Shown here one piece after another: positions 1-11,164 of a DNA stretch of 64,000 nt. A program made the position numbers and the translations under genes. The notes below the pieces were generated by a model. It had not been told where the DNA came from. It saw nothing but the letters and a program-made list of their open reading frames with translations, and made no database searches. How positions within the stretch are numbered: the stretch's first letter is position 1; every line of letters begins with the position of its first letter. Location of the stretch: NCBI GenBank assembly GCA_021234155.1, contig JAJEKV010000052.1, positions 2,660,254 through 2,724,253 of the forward strand, given 5' to 3'. This stretch comes from Isoetes taiwanensis. Taxonomy: Eukaryota > Streptophyta > Lycopodiopsida > Isoetales > Isoetaceae.

Positions 1-795
1 TCATTTCAGCTTGTAATTCTTCCCAATCTTTTGCTTTCCACGTGTTTTAGCTTTTGTATGGCCCTTTCAATGAGAGAGACCGTAAAAAGGTAGAAGTTTG
101 AGGCCTCGGATCTAGCTCATCCCGAGAGAACTGTTGGTTCTTAACATCTAAGAGAGAGTTTGCATATCTTGACCATACCCCTAAATCTTTTAAAGGACAA
201 TCTGATTTTCTAGCTGCCAATTTCCTCCAAAACTGCCCGGAAGCATTACTATAAAGAAGATTTAGCATGTGTTCTCTGTTTTGGATTCGAAGCCCTCTTT
301 TTTTGCGCCGTGTCAATCTTTTATACTCAGCTTTAATTTCTGGTACTATATCAGGGCTGAAGTTCAAAGCATGTTTCAACTTCCTGTGCAATGTTTTACA
401 GTCATGGTCATACCATCCATTTTGAGGCATAGATCCAACTTTTGCCCGCTGTTCTTTGCATTCCCTAACAGAATATGGAAAGCAACCTTTAGAAGCTTCT
501 AGCATGGCATAAGATAAAAGCGCAGCTTTATTCTCTAGTGATCCCCTTTCCTCAATACCTTGGAGGTAAGAATTCAAAACATCATTATAGACCGTGTCCA
601 TGCAGTGATCAAACTCAAAATGATAATCAAGTATCCCACCGACTGGTTTTATTTCTACTTGGGTATGTGGTGATTTAATGGTGAAAACCAAAGGAACATG
701 ATCTCCTTTTGCAGGCCTCTTATCAATATAAAAGGAATCAATCTCACATATGAAGTCAGGGGAACCAATAAGAAAGAAATAAATGATAAGGATCT
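1..795 (-). mobile_element. LINE (non-LTR retrotransposon) fragment: endonuclease end and linker to reverse transcriptase
   Basis: On the minus strand an open frame (about 691 to 47) encodes 214 residues of the stretch that joins the endonuclease and reverse transcriptase of plant LINEs. Visible marks are a W-Y-D-H-D-C motif followed by basic helices, YKRLTRRKKR, and LLYSNASGQFWRKL. The frame stays open upstream to about 790, giving IGSPDFICEIDSFYIDKRPAKGDHVPLVF, whose GDH matches the SDH/GDH motif that ends the APE-type endonuclease domain (broken here as two pieces of family-typical sequence). The element runs off the left edge of the window, so its RT part is not visible, and its 5' side stops near 790. 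The assignment rests on family resemblance; no target duplication can be defined. Confidence 0.7.
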
Positions 796-3700
796 ACCCG
801 AGATTGGATAAACCAATTTTTACTCCTTCAATAAGCCGATTTTCGCCCTCTTGTCGAAATATAGATGGCACATAGAAAGCTCAAAGAAATCTCGGAGATC
901 GGCACAGAGAAAGCTTAGAAATCGAGAGAAAACTTCTGTAAAACTGGAAAATATTCAATAAAATCGAAAGAGAAGGAAAAAAGAAGAATTAAAGGTTTTA
1001 CCTGCGAAGACCACCGAAGGTCGTGCCACGCGAAAAGGGATTCAAAATGCTATTGCTCAAGGCGGCCCTGAACATAACCTTGCACTCCATTTAATCATAC
1101 GCAGATTCTCATTACTACGCAGAGGGGGAAAATGGTCGGAAAAGGGACCTTTGTTTAGCTGTAATATGTAGCATAATAACAGGGGGTTTTCTTTGTATTT
1201 TTTTACGCTTTTCACTAAGGTTTTCCTATGATTTCGTGATGTATTCAAATGGATGTACTAATGCGTACATCTAGAGTGCACCATTTCTGAGCCATTGATT
1301 TTAGCCTTTTTTTTTCCAATGGTCAACAACCAGTGGCTCACAACAAAAGCCCCTTTTTTGTGCGTGTGCTGCATAATGGTCAACAACCAATGGCTCACAA
1401 CAAAAGCCCTCTTTTTGTGCCTGTGGTGCATGATGGTCAACAACCAATGGCTCACAACAAAAGCCCTCTTTTTGTGTGTGTGGTGCATAATGGGCACATG
1501 AAGGGCTTGAAGGGCGCATGTAGTGCGGGTTTCCCACCGCAACACACATTTCTTATCATAACTTTTGATCCGTGAGCTCGTTTGAGATGATTTTTATTGC
1601 GTTGGAAAGCTCTCTCCGAGATCTTTTTGATAGTGTATGATATGGATATGTTTGGTTAAGTTATCTATGATAAAACAGCAATTTTTCGGCCGGGTTTGGT
1701 AGGCTTTCACATCCTACCAGCTGATTAATACAGGATTGCGCTATTAGATATTGTTTTATGGCTCATTCCGAATGTAGGTTGCAAAAAATTACCATGCATT
1801 TTTAGATTTTGAGGCAGTTATTAAGCAAATTCCAAGGCTTCTAGATCCTTGTGCTAACAAGCAGAAAAGTTTCCCACTTTGGTTTCTCACCACAAGAATC
1901 CCTGGAGGCCAAAGGCTGCTGTTAAATTCCAGTTGAAAAATGTTTATGTATGGGTGTTGCAAACTTTATGACTTTCAGAATAATGGGATCAATCCGCTCT
2001 ATCTTTATGGTAACTTTTACTTATGTTCTATTTGTTTTATTGTGATGAAATTCAAAAGCTACAGGTGATGAAAGCCTCAAATGAATTCTAGTTTTTTTTT
2101 GGTTTGAATTCTAAAATTTTTGTCACACCCGGGGGGGGGGGGCCAGGGGCCAAAAAATTTTTTTTGCAACACAAACCATTAGCATCCAACATATAAAAAT
2201 TAAATCTCCCCACACATACCAACCAACACATAACAACCATTGACATTAACAACCAACACATAACTACCATTGACACTAATTAACACAACCATTGGGTCCA
2301 ACACATTTAAATTAAAATCCCCCTTAAATCCCCTTTGGTTTGGGTGCATATTCACACGGAGGGTGACGTAGGGCAGCGAGAGCCCTCTAATTGTATTTTG
2401 CACGTACAAAATCAACACCATATAGTATTTCGCTTGAAATCTTATAGTATTTTGCGAATCTTGTTATACAGTATAGCAAATTTTGTACTTGCATACCCCA
2501 CAAACGAGGAACTTTACGTACGGTGTAGATTAAGGAATAAGGGGTGAATATGCCTATCCAACAGCACCGGAATGAAGCAGTAGAAAAAAAAAACTGATTG
2601 CATGGCCTCAACAGATTGGAAAGCTCATACAACCAGTTAGAACCTTGACAACCTGCATGGTGTAAGGGAACAATCACACGTTTTGAAGCCCAAGATCCCG
2701 CCTGCACCAGCTTCTTAGCTACTTCAACACGAAACATGAATGCTTGATCTTCTACCTCAGTTTGCATTTCTCTGCAGGTACTCTAGAAATTTCCAATCCG
2801 GTGCAGAGAATCTAAGGATCTATGAGCTAGCTTATGTTTGATTAGCCAAGCTGTAATCGGCCCAACCTGATAACAGGCCAGGGGAATGAACCGCCACTAA
2901 AACCCTAAGCTTAAAACCATAAGCAATCTAAGCAAGCAATGCGATTTGCATTGCCGTAAGGTAGATCCAACCCAGTCACTGCCATAATCACACCGAGATC
3001 CACCGCCCCCGAGAAACCTGCCGTTTCGAAAAAATCCACTCTTTGCAACGGAAGGGGGGCGTTTGCCGGAAGAAAAGGAATGTCGCCGGAAAACGCGTTT
3101 TGGCCGGAAAAACGCGTTTTTGCCAGAAAAAGCGTGAGTTTTGGGAGCCGGAAAGGGGACACCGGCATCAGCAAAAACCCCCAAAAACTTTTTAAGTAAG
3201 TAGATAGTTTGGAAGGGCCAAAAGATGATTCACAAGGCAGCGAGAATGTAAAGAAGGTAAAACGCTGTTAGCTGAAAAAATGGGGGTCTTTAGGTTTCGG
3301 GATGGCATTTGCACCCACAATAGCTTTAGCATAGGTATGGGAGCGCTCTCTTAAAGATCTCTTCAGCTCTCTTGATGCCAAATGCCAGATCAAATACCTG
3401 CAAAACAACGTCAAGAGCAGAACATTAGCGACGGAGTAGGTAGCGGCGCCACTGTACAAAAAGGACCAACTTTTATATTCTATAAAAACTAATAAAAAAT
3501 ACAGTAACATGAACCATCTGGGCATTACATAGGGGTTTTTAGGATCATACTTTTAAAGCTCTTAAAACCCCAATTTACAATTTCATTCAAGGGAATGGAT
3601 TTCAAAGGTTAGATGTTCTTGCCTTTTAACTATTAAACTGGTTAACTTGACTAATAAATCAATTATTTAGTCAAAAAAAAATTATTATGAAATGCCCTTC

Positions 3701-3803
3701 ATAATGCTTGGGTCTCGAACTGACACCAAGTCAGTAAAGAGAAATGTCAGGGGAGTGGCCTGGCGCTTATGACCACCGCGAAATAGAGAGCGTCAAAAAT
3801 AAA
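796..3803. other. Gene-poor stretch with simple repeats
   Basis: I see no convincing gene. It contains the 57-bp minisatellite listed separately, a G run near 2131-2141, diverged CATTGACA/AACCAACACATAA repeats at 2220-2290, and a GC-rich patch at 3050-3135 with several copies of GCCGGAAAAACGCG-like sequence. Minus-strand open frames at 2387-2767, 2897-3184 and 3268-3525 have no recognisable domain. Sequence at 3690-3765 recurs at 5560-5625. Confidence 0.5.
1321..1491. repeat. Minisatellite, three units of 57 bp
   Basis: Units start at 1321, 1378 and 1435, each beginning GGTCAACAACCA and containing GGCTCACAACAAAAGCCC. The unit length is a multiple of three, so all frames stay open on both strands and spurious open frames appear. 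Units 2 and 3 are more alike than unit 1. Confidence 0.9.
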
Positions 3804-4724
3804 ATGAAAGATTGTTTCCCAGAGATAGAAAAAGTGAAAAGCTTTAACTGGAAGAAGCTTGTTTCGATGATGGGCGAGTTTCAACAAAAAAGGAGGTACA
3901 TGACCTAGTCATAGTCATAGTCTTATTTTTATTTTTTTTAATATTGTGTTGATCTATCGATTTATATCAAAGGCAAAGAGTGCTTGATAAATTGAAGTCG
4001 GATGCCAAAAAAGCTGGAGGCGATTGGTCAAAAGTTCCTAAAGCACTTAATTTCCATAAGGAAGATATCAAGGTATTTTTTATTTTTGTTGCAATTCGTT
4101 CAATTTAACTGGTGATCATGTTGTGTGCCTTGCAATCAGATCGCTTTCGAACGTGCAAATGATCCTCTGAAGAAACATACAGAACGGACTGCGAAAGCAA
4201 CTTCAAGTAAACGAATTCCGTCTCACTTGGGCTCCGGCGGTTGGAAAGGATTTCACCATAGATTCGTAAGAGCTATAAACTAGTTCACATTAATTTTAAT
4301 GAGAACTTTAAATGTCATTAGCTAATACTCGTCATATTGTCATAGTACTGGCTATACGGGTTCCCCCCTAGCAAGGACCACATACATATAGCCACTACTC
4401 GTGGAGTTGTTTATCTATATCAACAGTTATACGAAGAGGGAACTATCCCACATCACGGGAATGCCAATGTACGTATATGTAATTAATGTAATTCCATGAA
4501 CTACATTAATGCCATATTCTTCTGTTTTTTTATAGGAAGCAGTGGAACACATGAATCAAGCCTTAGCCGAGGACGTGGGAGTGTTCGACGAGGGAGCGTC
4601 GAACTTTGGAGAGTCATCCGATCGCAAACCTCAACATAATAGAACCCAAGTTGAGGATGAGAGGCGTCCTCAAACCACTTACTCGGATGACGACTCCACT
4701 AAGTCTGAGAGAGATTACCTCTAG
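3804..4724 (+). CDS. Five-exon gene, plant transposase (Ptta/En/Spm, Transposase_24)-like protein
   Basis: Exons are 3804-3895, 3973-4072, 4140-4265, 4346-4468 and 4536-4724. All four introns have GT-AG ends and every junction keeps frame, giving about 210 residues with no internal stop. The start is the ATG at 3804; an upstream exon cannot be excluded. The middle of the protein has a basic stretch, then KRIPSHLGSGGWKGFHHRF, then PPSKDHIHIATTRG. This order resembles the conserved block of plant Transposase_24 proteins (basic helix, H-x-G-S-x-x-F, then a helix beginning with a P-S-x-x-x-x-x-x-T-x pattern). The C-terminus is acidic and low-complexity. Such proteins are usually the accessory ORF of CACTA-type elements or domesticated copies. 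Intact splicing suggests a recent or functioning gene. The family call is by eye; the exon model is firmer than the function. Confidence 0.6.
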
Positions 4725-4852
4725 GCTAAAAGGGTGGATACTCCCCTTTAACGAGCCTTTTTGTTAGCGTCTTTCAAGGATCGTGATTATAAGCCTATTT
4801 TAAATACTCTAGGCTAAAAGAGTGGATACTCCCCTATACGGGTCTTTTTGTG
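4718..4852 (+). repeat. Direct repeat just after the transposase-like gene
   Basis: A stretch of about 44 bp beginning CTAGGCTAAAAGGGTGGATA occurs at 4723 and again, slightly changed, near 4809. Each ends in CTTTTTG. It overlaps the stop codon and 3' region of the upstream gene. Confidence 0.75.
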
Positions 4853-4969
4853 ATTATTTAAAAATATAAATACAATATACGATTTTCAATTAAAGAAAAA
4901 AAAGGTGACATGCCTTTTGCCTCTTGTACATAATATTGTAATTTTTTTTATTTTATTTTAATTTCCTGC

Positions 4970-5330
4970 ATAACGTCGCATGCGACGTCTAGTATTCTTT
5001 ATTTTAATTTTATTTAATTTACTGATTTTAATTAATAATAACATATATTTATATATATTTATGCACATGCGATGTTTAGTAGACGTTGCATGCGACGTCT
5101 ACTAGACGTCGCATGGTCACGTCTGTGTGGCGTTTGGGTCACGTCTGTGTCACATGGGTCACGTCTGTATCACGTCTGGGTCACGTCTGTAGACATCGCA
5201 CGCGTTGTCTGTACCGCGTCGCATGCGACGTGTCTCTAGCAACATCTAGGTCACGTATGTGTCACGTGGCCAGACGTTGCATAGACATGACCCAGACGTC
5301 GCTATAGACGTTGCTAATTGACCTTTCTCT
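4970..5330. repeat. ACGT-rich array of short palindromic and direct repeats
   Basis: The motif ACGTCGCATGCGACGT (a perfect palindrome) or shorter pieces occurs near 4974, 5090, 5105 and 5217, mixed with many GTCACGTCTG copies in both orientations. Such arrays are typical of subterminal regions of CACTA- or Mutator-type transposons, which would fit the transposase-like gene just upstream. I could not identify the matching opposite terminus. Confidence 0.6.
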
Positions 5331-5850
5331 TGTTGCGTATCCTTCCAGAATGACACCAACAAAGCACCTTTAAGCAATGCAGTTTGAATATTCTTTACTA
5401 TCCCATGTAGCATAGCGCAAATAATGTTGTTCTTTTAATGCCATGGAAAAAAAAAAAGAATAATGTTGCTTTTTCTTTTTTGAAGCCATGGAACAAAAAT
5501 TTAGGCCCTTTCAATCACATCTTTTCCAGTTACAGTTTGAATTAAATATTTTCATCTTGAAATACACTCCATAATACTTAGATATAGACTGACACCAAGT
5601 TAGTAAAGAGAAATGTTCGCAGTGGGCTTGGCCGCCGTGATAAATTTCTTGTATGTATAATTCCCTCTAGATTTTCAATCACAATTGATAGGCCTAGCAT
5701 CCCCCTCCTCCCTTTTTTTTTACTTGATTACTTCAAAACCAATCTAGGGCACATAATTGTATATCGCGTCCACTAATAGCGTCACTATGGGTGTAACATA
5801 AATTCTCTGAAGGAGATGAATTTGCAAAAGTGGTGTTGCGCCATCAGACA

Positions 5851-6671
5851 TTACATTGATACAAACAGGCTAGTACCAATTAATAAGATGATCCACAGGA
5901 TGAAATGGAGAGGTGAATTGGAGAAGGGTGTATGCACAACGCTGATAAACAAGTAAGACAAAAAGTTAGAGAGGGAACAGAGACCAAGAGCAGTTATAAG
6001 AAAGGTGGTTACCTGGAGCCTCGAAACACATTATTTCGTCCGCTAGGTGGTGGGGAAGGAGAGGGAGAGGTCTTAACAGTAGGAGGAGGAGGAGGAGAAG
6101 GAGGAGGAGGAGGTGTATTTGGAGGCGGCGGGGAGTATAAAACACTTGTAGGGGGAGGGGGGGATGGGGGGGTATTTGAAGCATAATGGGTAAAAGTTCC
6201 ATTGTTGAATAATGAAACAACAACGCTATCCAAGTTGGATTTTTCAACAGCAGTAAGATAGAACACAATAGAGGAGTTAAGAGCGGTCCGGACCGCTATA
6301 TAACCCTCGTCGTCTATTATCAGGGCACAAGTATCCGTCGTTGAGTAATCGCCAACCATGGCTATGCCTCCCCATGCGGCCAACACATCATTTGTGCTGT
6401 TCGCTTCCCCAAAATAACACATCATCCCTTCCCCTGCGCTGTTCGAAATGAAGAAAAACGTGTAATATAAATTGTTTAAAGATCGTAGATACACTTGAGA
6501 CTGCGGAAATGTCTCAGTCGAATTTGCAACCATGGAATCAAATGTACCATATGTTGCTCCATGAACTAGCAGAATGCTCTGACAGATGAATGCGCCCAAC
6601 AGCGCTGCTTCTTTACATCCATCTTTCACGAGCCAAATGTGAGATTCGTTGTGATTTTTTATTGGAACCAA
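5851..6671 (-). CDS. Secreted proline-rich GPI-anchored protein, copy 1
   Basis: Two exons: 6013-6671 and 5851-5941, with GT-AG ends (donor CAG|GTAACC, acceptor TTTATCAG). Exon 1 gives an N-terminal hydrophobic segment (LLGAFICQSILLVHG), a ~130-residue domain with N-glycosylation sites, two conserved cysteines (GMMCYF, TDTCAL) and the motif DDEGYIAV, then an SPPPP-rich extensin-like tail. Exon 2 adds SNSPLHFILWIILLIG-type hydrophobic sequence ending at the stop, as expected for a GPI-anchor signal. It is paralogous to genes at 8292 and 49762. The ATG used there is present here in another frame: one extra base separates it from the signal peptide, so this copy must use the ATG at 6671 with a longer N-region. 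It probably acts at the plasma membrane or wall; the function of the domain is unknown. Confidence 0.7.
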
Positions 6672-6889
6672 ATTTGTACCACACTTGTACTCTGAGATTC
6701 ATGACCTCGTCTTGATTGTTATCAGGTCATGGAGTCAGCAATCTTGGCATGGAGCAGAATCGTGGGTTTTGAACAGTTACATATCGCATCTCCACCAGCA
6801 AGTTGCTAAGCGTACAGAATTCGCAAGTTTCAAAAGTCCAGTCTGTTCATTCACTATTTCTGCCGTATTCTGCCGTATAGTGTTGAGGG

Positions 6890-9800
6890 TAGTGTTGACA
6901 TGGTGTTTTATGTCCTTTCTTAGTTCGTTCCTTGGAAAGACTAAGCAATAAATTCGCTATCAAGAACTTATTTGTTGTAATGCAAAAGGAAACTTGTAGG
7001 CCCCATTTTTGCGGGCTGAGAATTTGTTGAAATACAAAATCTGGATCGTTTGGTTTAATAAGGACCTGTAGAAATGGGCTTTAAGGGTTTTTAGTTGAGC
7101 CCCTTATGATAAATAAGGTGCTCATTTCCAAAAGAGCATCTCATTTCTGTCCTACTTATCTTATTTATTGCCAAAAACAAGTAAGATTCATTGTTTGGAG
7201 AGTATCACCTGTGGAAATGACACAGCCGAATCCATAGCCATGGATGAAAAGATAACATATGCACGTGCACACTAATCCGCAGCGAAAAAGCACGAATTAG
7301 CAGCAAAAAAGCCCGAATTAGCGCAGTTCCTTTCTGCCCATTTCTCTCTCATATGGGACCTTGTTTACTGTCATACTGATTGATTGACTTGGCATGGCTT
7401 TGCCATGATAGTTGCTTGGATGCTTCATGTGTGTTGGCACGTTGACCTTTAAGTTTATGATAGTTAAAAAATGGGTGATCATGCAATTTAGGCTTATAGT
7501 TTGATCTAAATGCGGGCGTTCAAACTTATGAAGCTAAGGTGCTAACATAATGCACAATGGAGCATGCACGTTGTTGGGGGGTTCATTATGTTTCTTTAGC
7601 TTGAATGTACAGTTGAAAAATAGAAGCAGCTTTATGTATCAGGGAAGTATAAAACCACAAATAAGAACTTGCAGCATGCTTGAAGAGCTCATAAGCAACA
7701 TTCTTAATTCTCAAAGAGCTTTGTTTCGTTTCCCTTGTCACCCTCGTGGGCCTTAAATAAGGCCCAGGCAAGCCAAGCTCACCTGTTCTTTGAGCTTCTC
7801 TACAAACAAGGAAGTTCATATTCAGAATATTTGGAATGCCAATAGATAACAGATGCTACTTTCAGTTAGTGTCACAAAATATTTGCCCTGTTATTAATGC
7901 TCAAGCAAGACAAGGAACTACTAACAGATAAAAGTGTAAAATATCTAACTGCACATGCTTATACTAGCTAACAATCTAGCTATAAAGCATCTGCAGTGCT
8001 TGAACTTCCAGCGTCCATACGAGCACGTGCCTGATGTTCAACAAGCCTTTTTTGGGTTTATTTGTTTAGTCTTTGCAATGCACTCACTATCCAGTGATAA
8101 AAGTCTTCGTTCTCAGCATGAAGTTTGGCATATGATTGTAGGAAGGCAACACCCACGATCTTTCCTCTAATATGCCACACAGCTAAAGCAAAGTTGACGA
8201 ACTATGCAAGCAAACTAACCAAAAATAAAATAAAATAAAATAAATGAGGGGATTAAAAGGCCAAAAAAGTCCACAGATTTTGAGAGGGGAGATGGATGCA
8301 AAGAAGGCACTCTTCTTAGGGGCGCTACTCTGTCACTTAAGTGTGTTAGTTCGTGGAGCAACATATACTGTTTTTGCATCCATGAAACCAAATGCAAGCG
8401 AGACATTTCCACAGGTCGACATTTTTCAAACTTCGCCAAACAATGTGAATTACCTGTATATGGAAATAACATACACAGCAGGGGCAGGAATGGATTGTTA
8501 TCTGATGGAGGCAAACCTGACAGGCCAGACTGCTCAACTTGTGCAAAAATGGGGACCGGTGACAATGAAACTACTGTACAATGATATATGTCAGCTTGTG
8601 TTGGATGATGGGGGGTATATTGCAGTGGAAACAGATGGCTACTATCTCAACATCTACAATCTCACAAATTATCAGATTGCTCACATGGCTGATGTCAATA
8701 TTTACCTGGAGAACAATGGAACGATTTGGGTTTTGGCTAATGGCACCACCACTCCATCTGCCTCCTCCCCGCCTCCTCCTGCCTCCTCCCCGCCTTCGTC
8801 TCCGCCTCCTGCTGCCTCCTACCCTCCACCTCCTTCTACACCATCTCCCTCCGCCTCCTCCCCTCCGCCTCCTCCTGCCTCCCGCACCTCCCCCCCTCCT
8901 CCTCCTAGTAGTAGAACCGGTATATTCCAAAACAGGTAACTACATCTCAAGGTTTTTTCCTTTTTCACTTGTTGACTTCTCTTACTAACACTCTCCTCTG
9001 TTTTCAATTTTTTGCAGTTCTCCACCTCTCTCCAAATTCTATCTTCCATCCATTTTGTTTTCTCTTTTCCTGCTTTGTAAAATTGCATTCTAATTTCAAT
9101 AAAAGTTAATTCATTATGGAGATTGCAATAATGTAATAAACGCCTGGAGCGAATTACTGTTATATTACATAAAATTCGTTTTTCCTTTCAAAGCGGCGCC
9201 TAATTATCGCCGCCTTCTTTTTCTTGCAGCTTTGTTTCTTGCCGCCTCATACTTTTTCTTGCAGCATTCAGATCTAGAACGGGAGGTGCAGTATTCAGAT
9301 CTAGAACGGAAGAACGGGAGCTTCATTTTCCTTCTGTTAAAGATCCACCCTTGTTCTGTCGTTGAAGCATTCTTGCCACAGAGCAGTATAAGGTCATGTC
9401 AGTTCTTTGCACGAAAAGAGAGAGGTCTTGCTATCAGTTCTTTTCCTTGTTTTCCTAAGCAGGGCCATAGACAGATGCTCTGTTTCATTGATCTGGAGTG
9501 CCATAGACAGATGCTCTGTTTTGTCATTGATCTTGTTATGTTGTGGATTGTTGCCGCTATAGCCATCTGCCATGTGTCCGTACGTAATTCGCCCTCTTAT
9601 ACGTAAATGCATGTACTAGCTATCTCTGTTTTTCTTCTCTCCAATATCATGTGGATTGGGGACTACAGTTGCTCTAGACTATAGCGAACGGATCATGTTG
9701 CTAAGTCATCCCAAACCTGGCTTTTCCTTCAAGACAGACTCAGGGTTTTCAATCTCTATATAGTTGACTTTGTATTTGTTTTGGCTTTTCAAGCATCTAA

Positions 9801-10560
9801 GTTCACATTGTCCTAAACAAACACATATCTAATAACATGCAAATCATATGGATTGTTGTACAAACAAAGGTAACCCAATGTGCAACATGACAACTAGCAA
9901 TAGTTATATGTTGACTTGGAAGATTATGATCGTAAATGTGATAGTCTCATGTACTAAAATAAAAATTTAGCACTTCACACGGTTTCTTTCATTGAAAAAA
10001 TGCATGTGGTTAACTTTTTCTCCTTCAACCTACCTCATCATTAGGTTCTACAATTTGTTTACAATAGATACTATAATTGGAAAATACAAACAAAAAAAAT
10101 TGACCGTCAATTTTTGGCCAAAAGCCCAATATATATGGGTCTCATGATCATCTATTTTTTTCATTTATTCCTTTCCACAACTCTTCTTGCGCACATATGG
10201 AATATGGTAGAAGGGCAGAGTCACTTTTCAATCTTTTTTTGCAGTGCTGCGCTTCTCTCCAACTTCTATCTTCTATCCATTTTGTTTCCCTTTTGCTGCT
10301 TTGCAATATTGCATTCTAATTGCAATATGTGAATTGCAAAAGTAAATGCATGTATAGGCTATCTTTATCATGTGAATTGGCCAACACATTCCATGGCTTG
10401 GATGGCCAACACATTCTCCTAGCATCCTACTATAATAGGTGCATTAGAGTCTTTTCGGGATGTACTTTCCCTCTAAGGGGAATAAGAATATTTTATAATA
10501 ACTATTATTATTTTGTTATTTATTCAACAACCACTATCCCTTGTATATAGGTCATTAATA
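6890..10560. repeat. Segmental duplication, copy A (partner 48490-52260)
   Basis: This block, including about 1.3 kb upstream of GPI-protein copy 2, the gene itself and the downstream AT-rich region, matches 48490-52260 with many small differences and indels. Shared landmarks include CTTTCTTAGTTCGTTC (6915 and 48510), TTTTTGCGGGCTGAGAATTT (6999 and 48600), and the gene start. The 6960-8240 interval holds no further gene; a ~150-bp stretch near 7700-7850 is absent from the partner. Confidence 0.85.
8292..9093 (+). CDS. Secreted proline-rich GPI-anchored protein, copy 2
   Basis: Two exons, 8292-8935 and 9018-9093, with donor AACAG|GTAACT and acceptor TTTTTTGCAG. I start at the ATG at 8292 because MDAKKALFLGALLCHLSVLV is a standard signal peptide shared with copy 3; an in-frame ATG at 8244 would add 16 residues. 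The mature part has two cysteines (GMDCYL, NDICQL), the motif LDDGGYIAVETDGYYLN, several N-x-S/T sites, then about 60 residues rich in Ser-Pro repeats like extensins. Exon 2 encodes SSPPLSKFYLPSILFSLFLL and a short tail, fitting a GPI-attachment signal with small residues before a hydrophobic end. An AATAAA occurs shortly after the stop (near 9100). The LDDGGYIAV pattern faintly recalls the repeat of beta-prism lectins, but this is speculation. Confidence 0.78.
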
Positions 10561-10965
10561 TCGACCCTTCATTCGTCTCAACCATGTGCAGTTTTTTTCT
10601 AGGAAACATACCAAAATTAAAACTGCAACTTTTTTTCTAAGGAAAAGTAACAAAATTGAAATTTGAAACTATATTTGTTGTCATAACTGATGTAGCTTCG
10701 ACTTTTTGTTCCCACAATTTATGTCTTCCAACCAAGCTCTTGAAGCCTTGGATCAAAGCCATGTCATCAATCCAGATTTAAAACTCAAGTCAAAGGCTTG
10801 GATGCGCAATACATATTCGCATCAAGGAGTTTCTAGATTTTGCACATGAATTTGCATTTGCAGTTATGTTCTGTTGTTCTTTTGGATTACTTAATTCATG
10901 CACAACATTGTAACAACAAAGATTAGAATTATCATATTTGTAAAAAATGGAATCACTTGGAACAG
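9100..10965. other. AT-rich region with decayed 3' copies of the GPI-protein gene
   Basis: No complete gene. At 10238-10320 a TTTTTTTGCAG acceptor is followed by sequence closely matching exon 2 of the GPI-protein genes (ending GCATTCTAA), without its exon 1. The region around 9650-10100 (CTGGCTTTTCCTTCAAG, CCTAAACAAACACATA) is the unit repeated several times downstream of copy 3. An imperfect AGATCTAGAACGG repeat lies at 9270-9310. Confidence 0.6.
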
Positions 10966-10966
10966 G

Positions 10967-11079
10967 AAATGTGGAGGCTTCTTCAAAGTTAAAGTGAATG
11001 AGGATCTCTTGAGATCCGAGGGAGCTAAAAATGCATATTTAAGGGCACATGGTGAGATTTATCCCAGGGACCCAATTAC
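10967..11079 (+). other. Possible internal exon of an unidentified gene
   Basis: Between a candidate acceptor (TTGGAACAG) and a good donor (GG|GTAAGT at 11080) the frame is open and encodes KCGGFFKVKVNEDLLRSEG followed by AKNAYLRAHGEIYPRDPITG. The composition is protein-like, but I do not recognise the family, and no adjoining exon is certain. Confidence 0.3.
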
Positions 11080-11164
11080 GGGTAAGTTTCCAGTTTTTTA
11101 TTCTGTTACCAGTTTGATAGCAGAAGATGCAGATTGTTGCAATGTTGTGGAATGCTCAAGCTCA

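Noticed and set aside
1258-1575. Overlapping open frames on both strands with repeated peptides
   Set aside because: Produced by the 57-bp minisatellite, whose unit is a multiple of three.
2387-2767. Minus-strand frame beginning MQTEVEDQAFMFRVEVAKKL
   Set aside because: Looks protein-like for about 60 residues but matches no family I know and has no supporting splice sites.
8571-9088. Arg/Gly-rich minus-strand and Leu-rich plus-strand frames
   Set aside because: Shadows of the SPPPP-coding repeats of GPI-protein copy 2.
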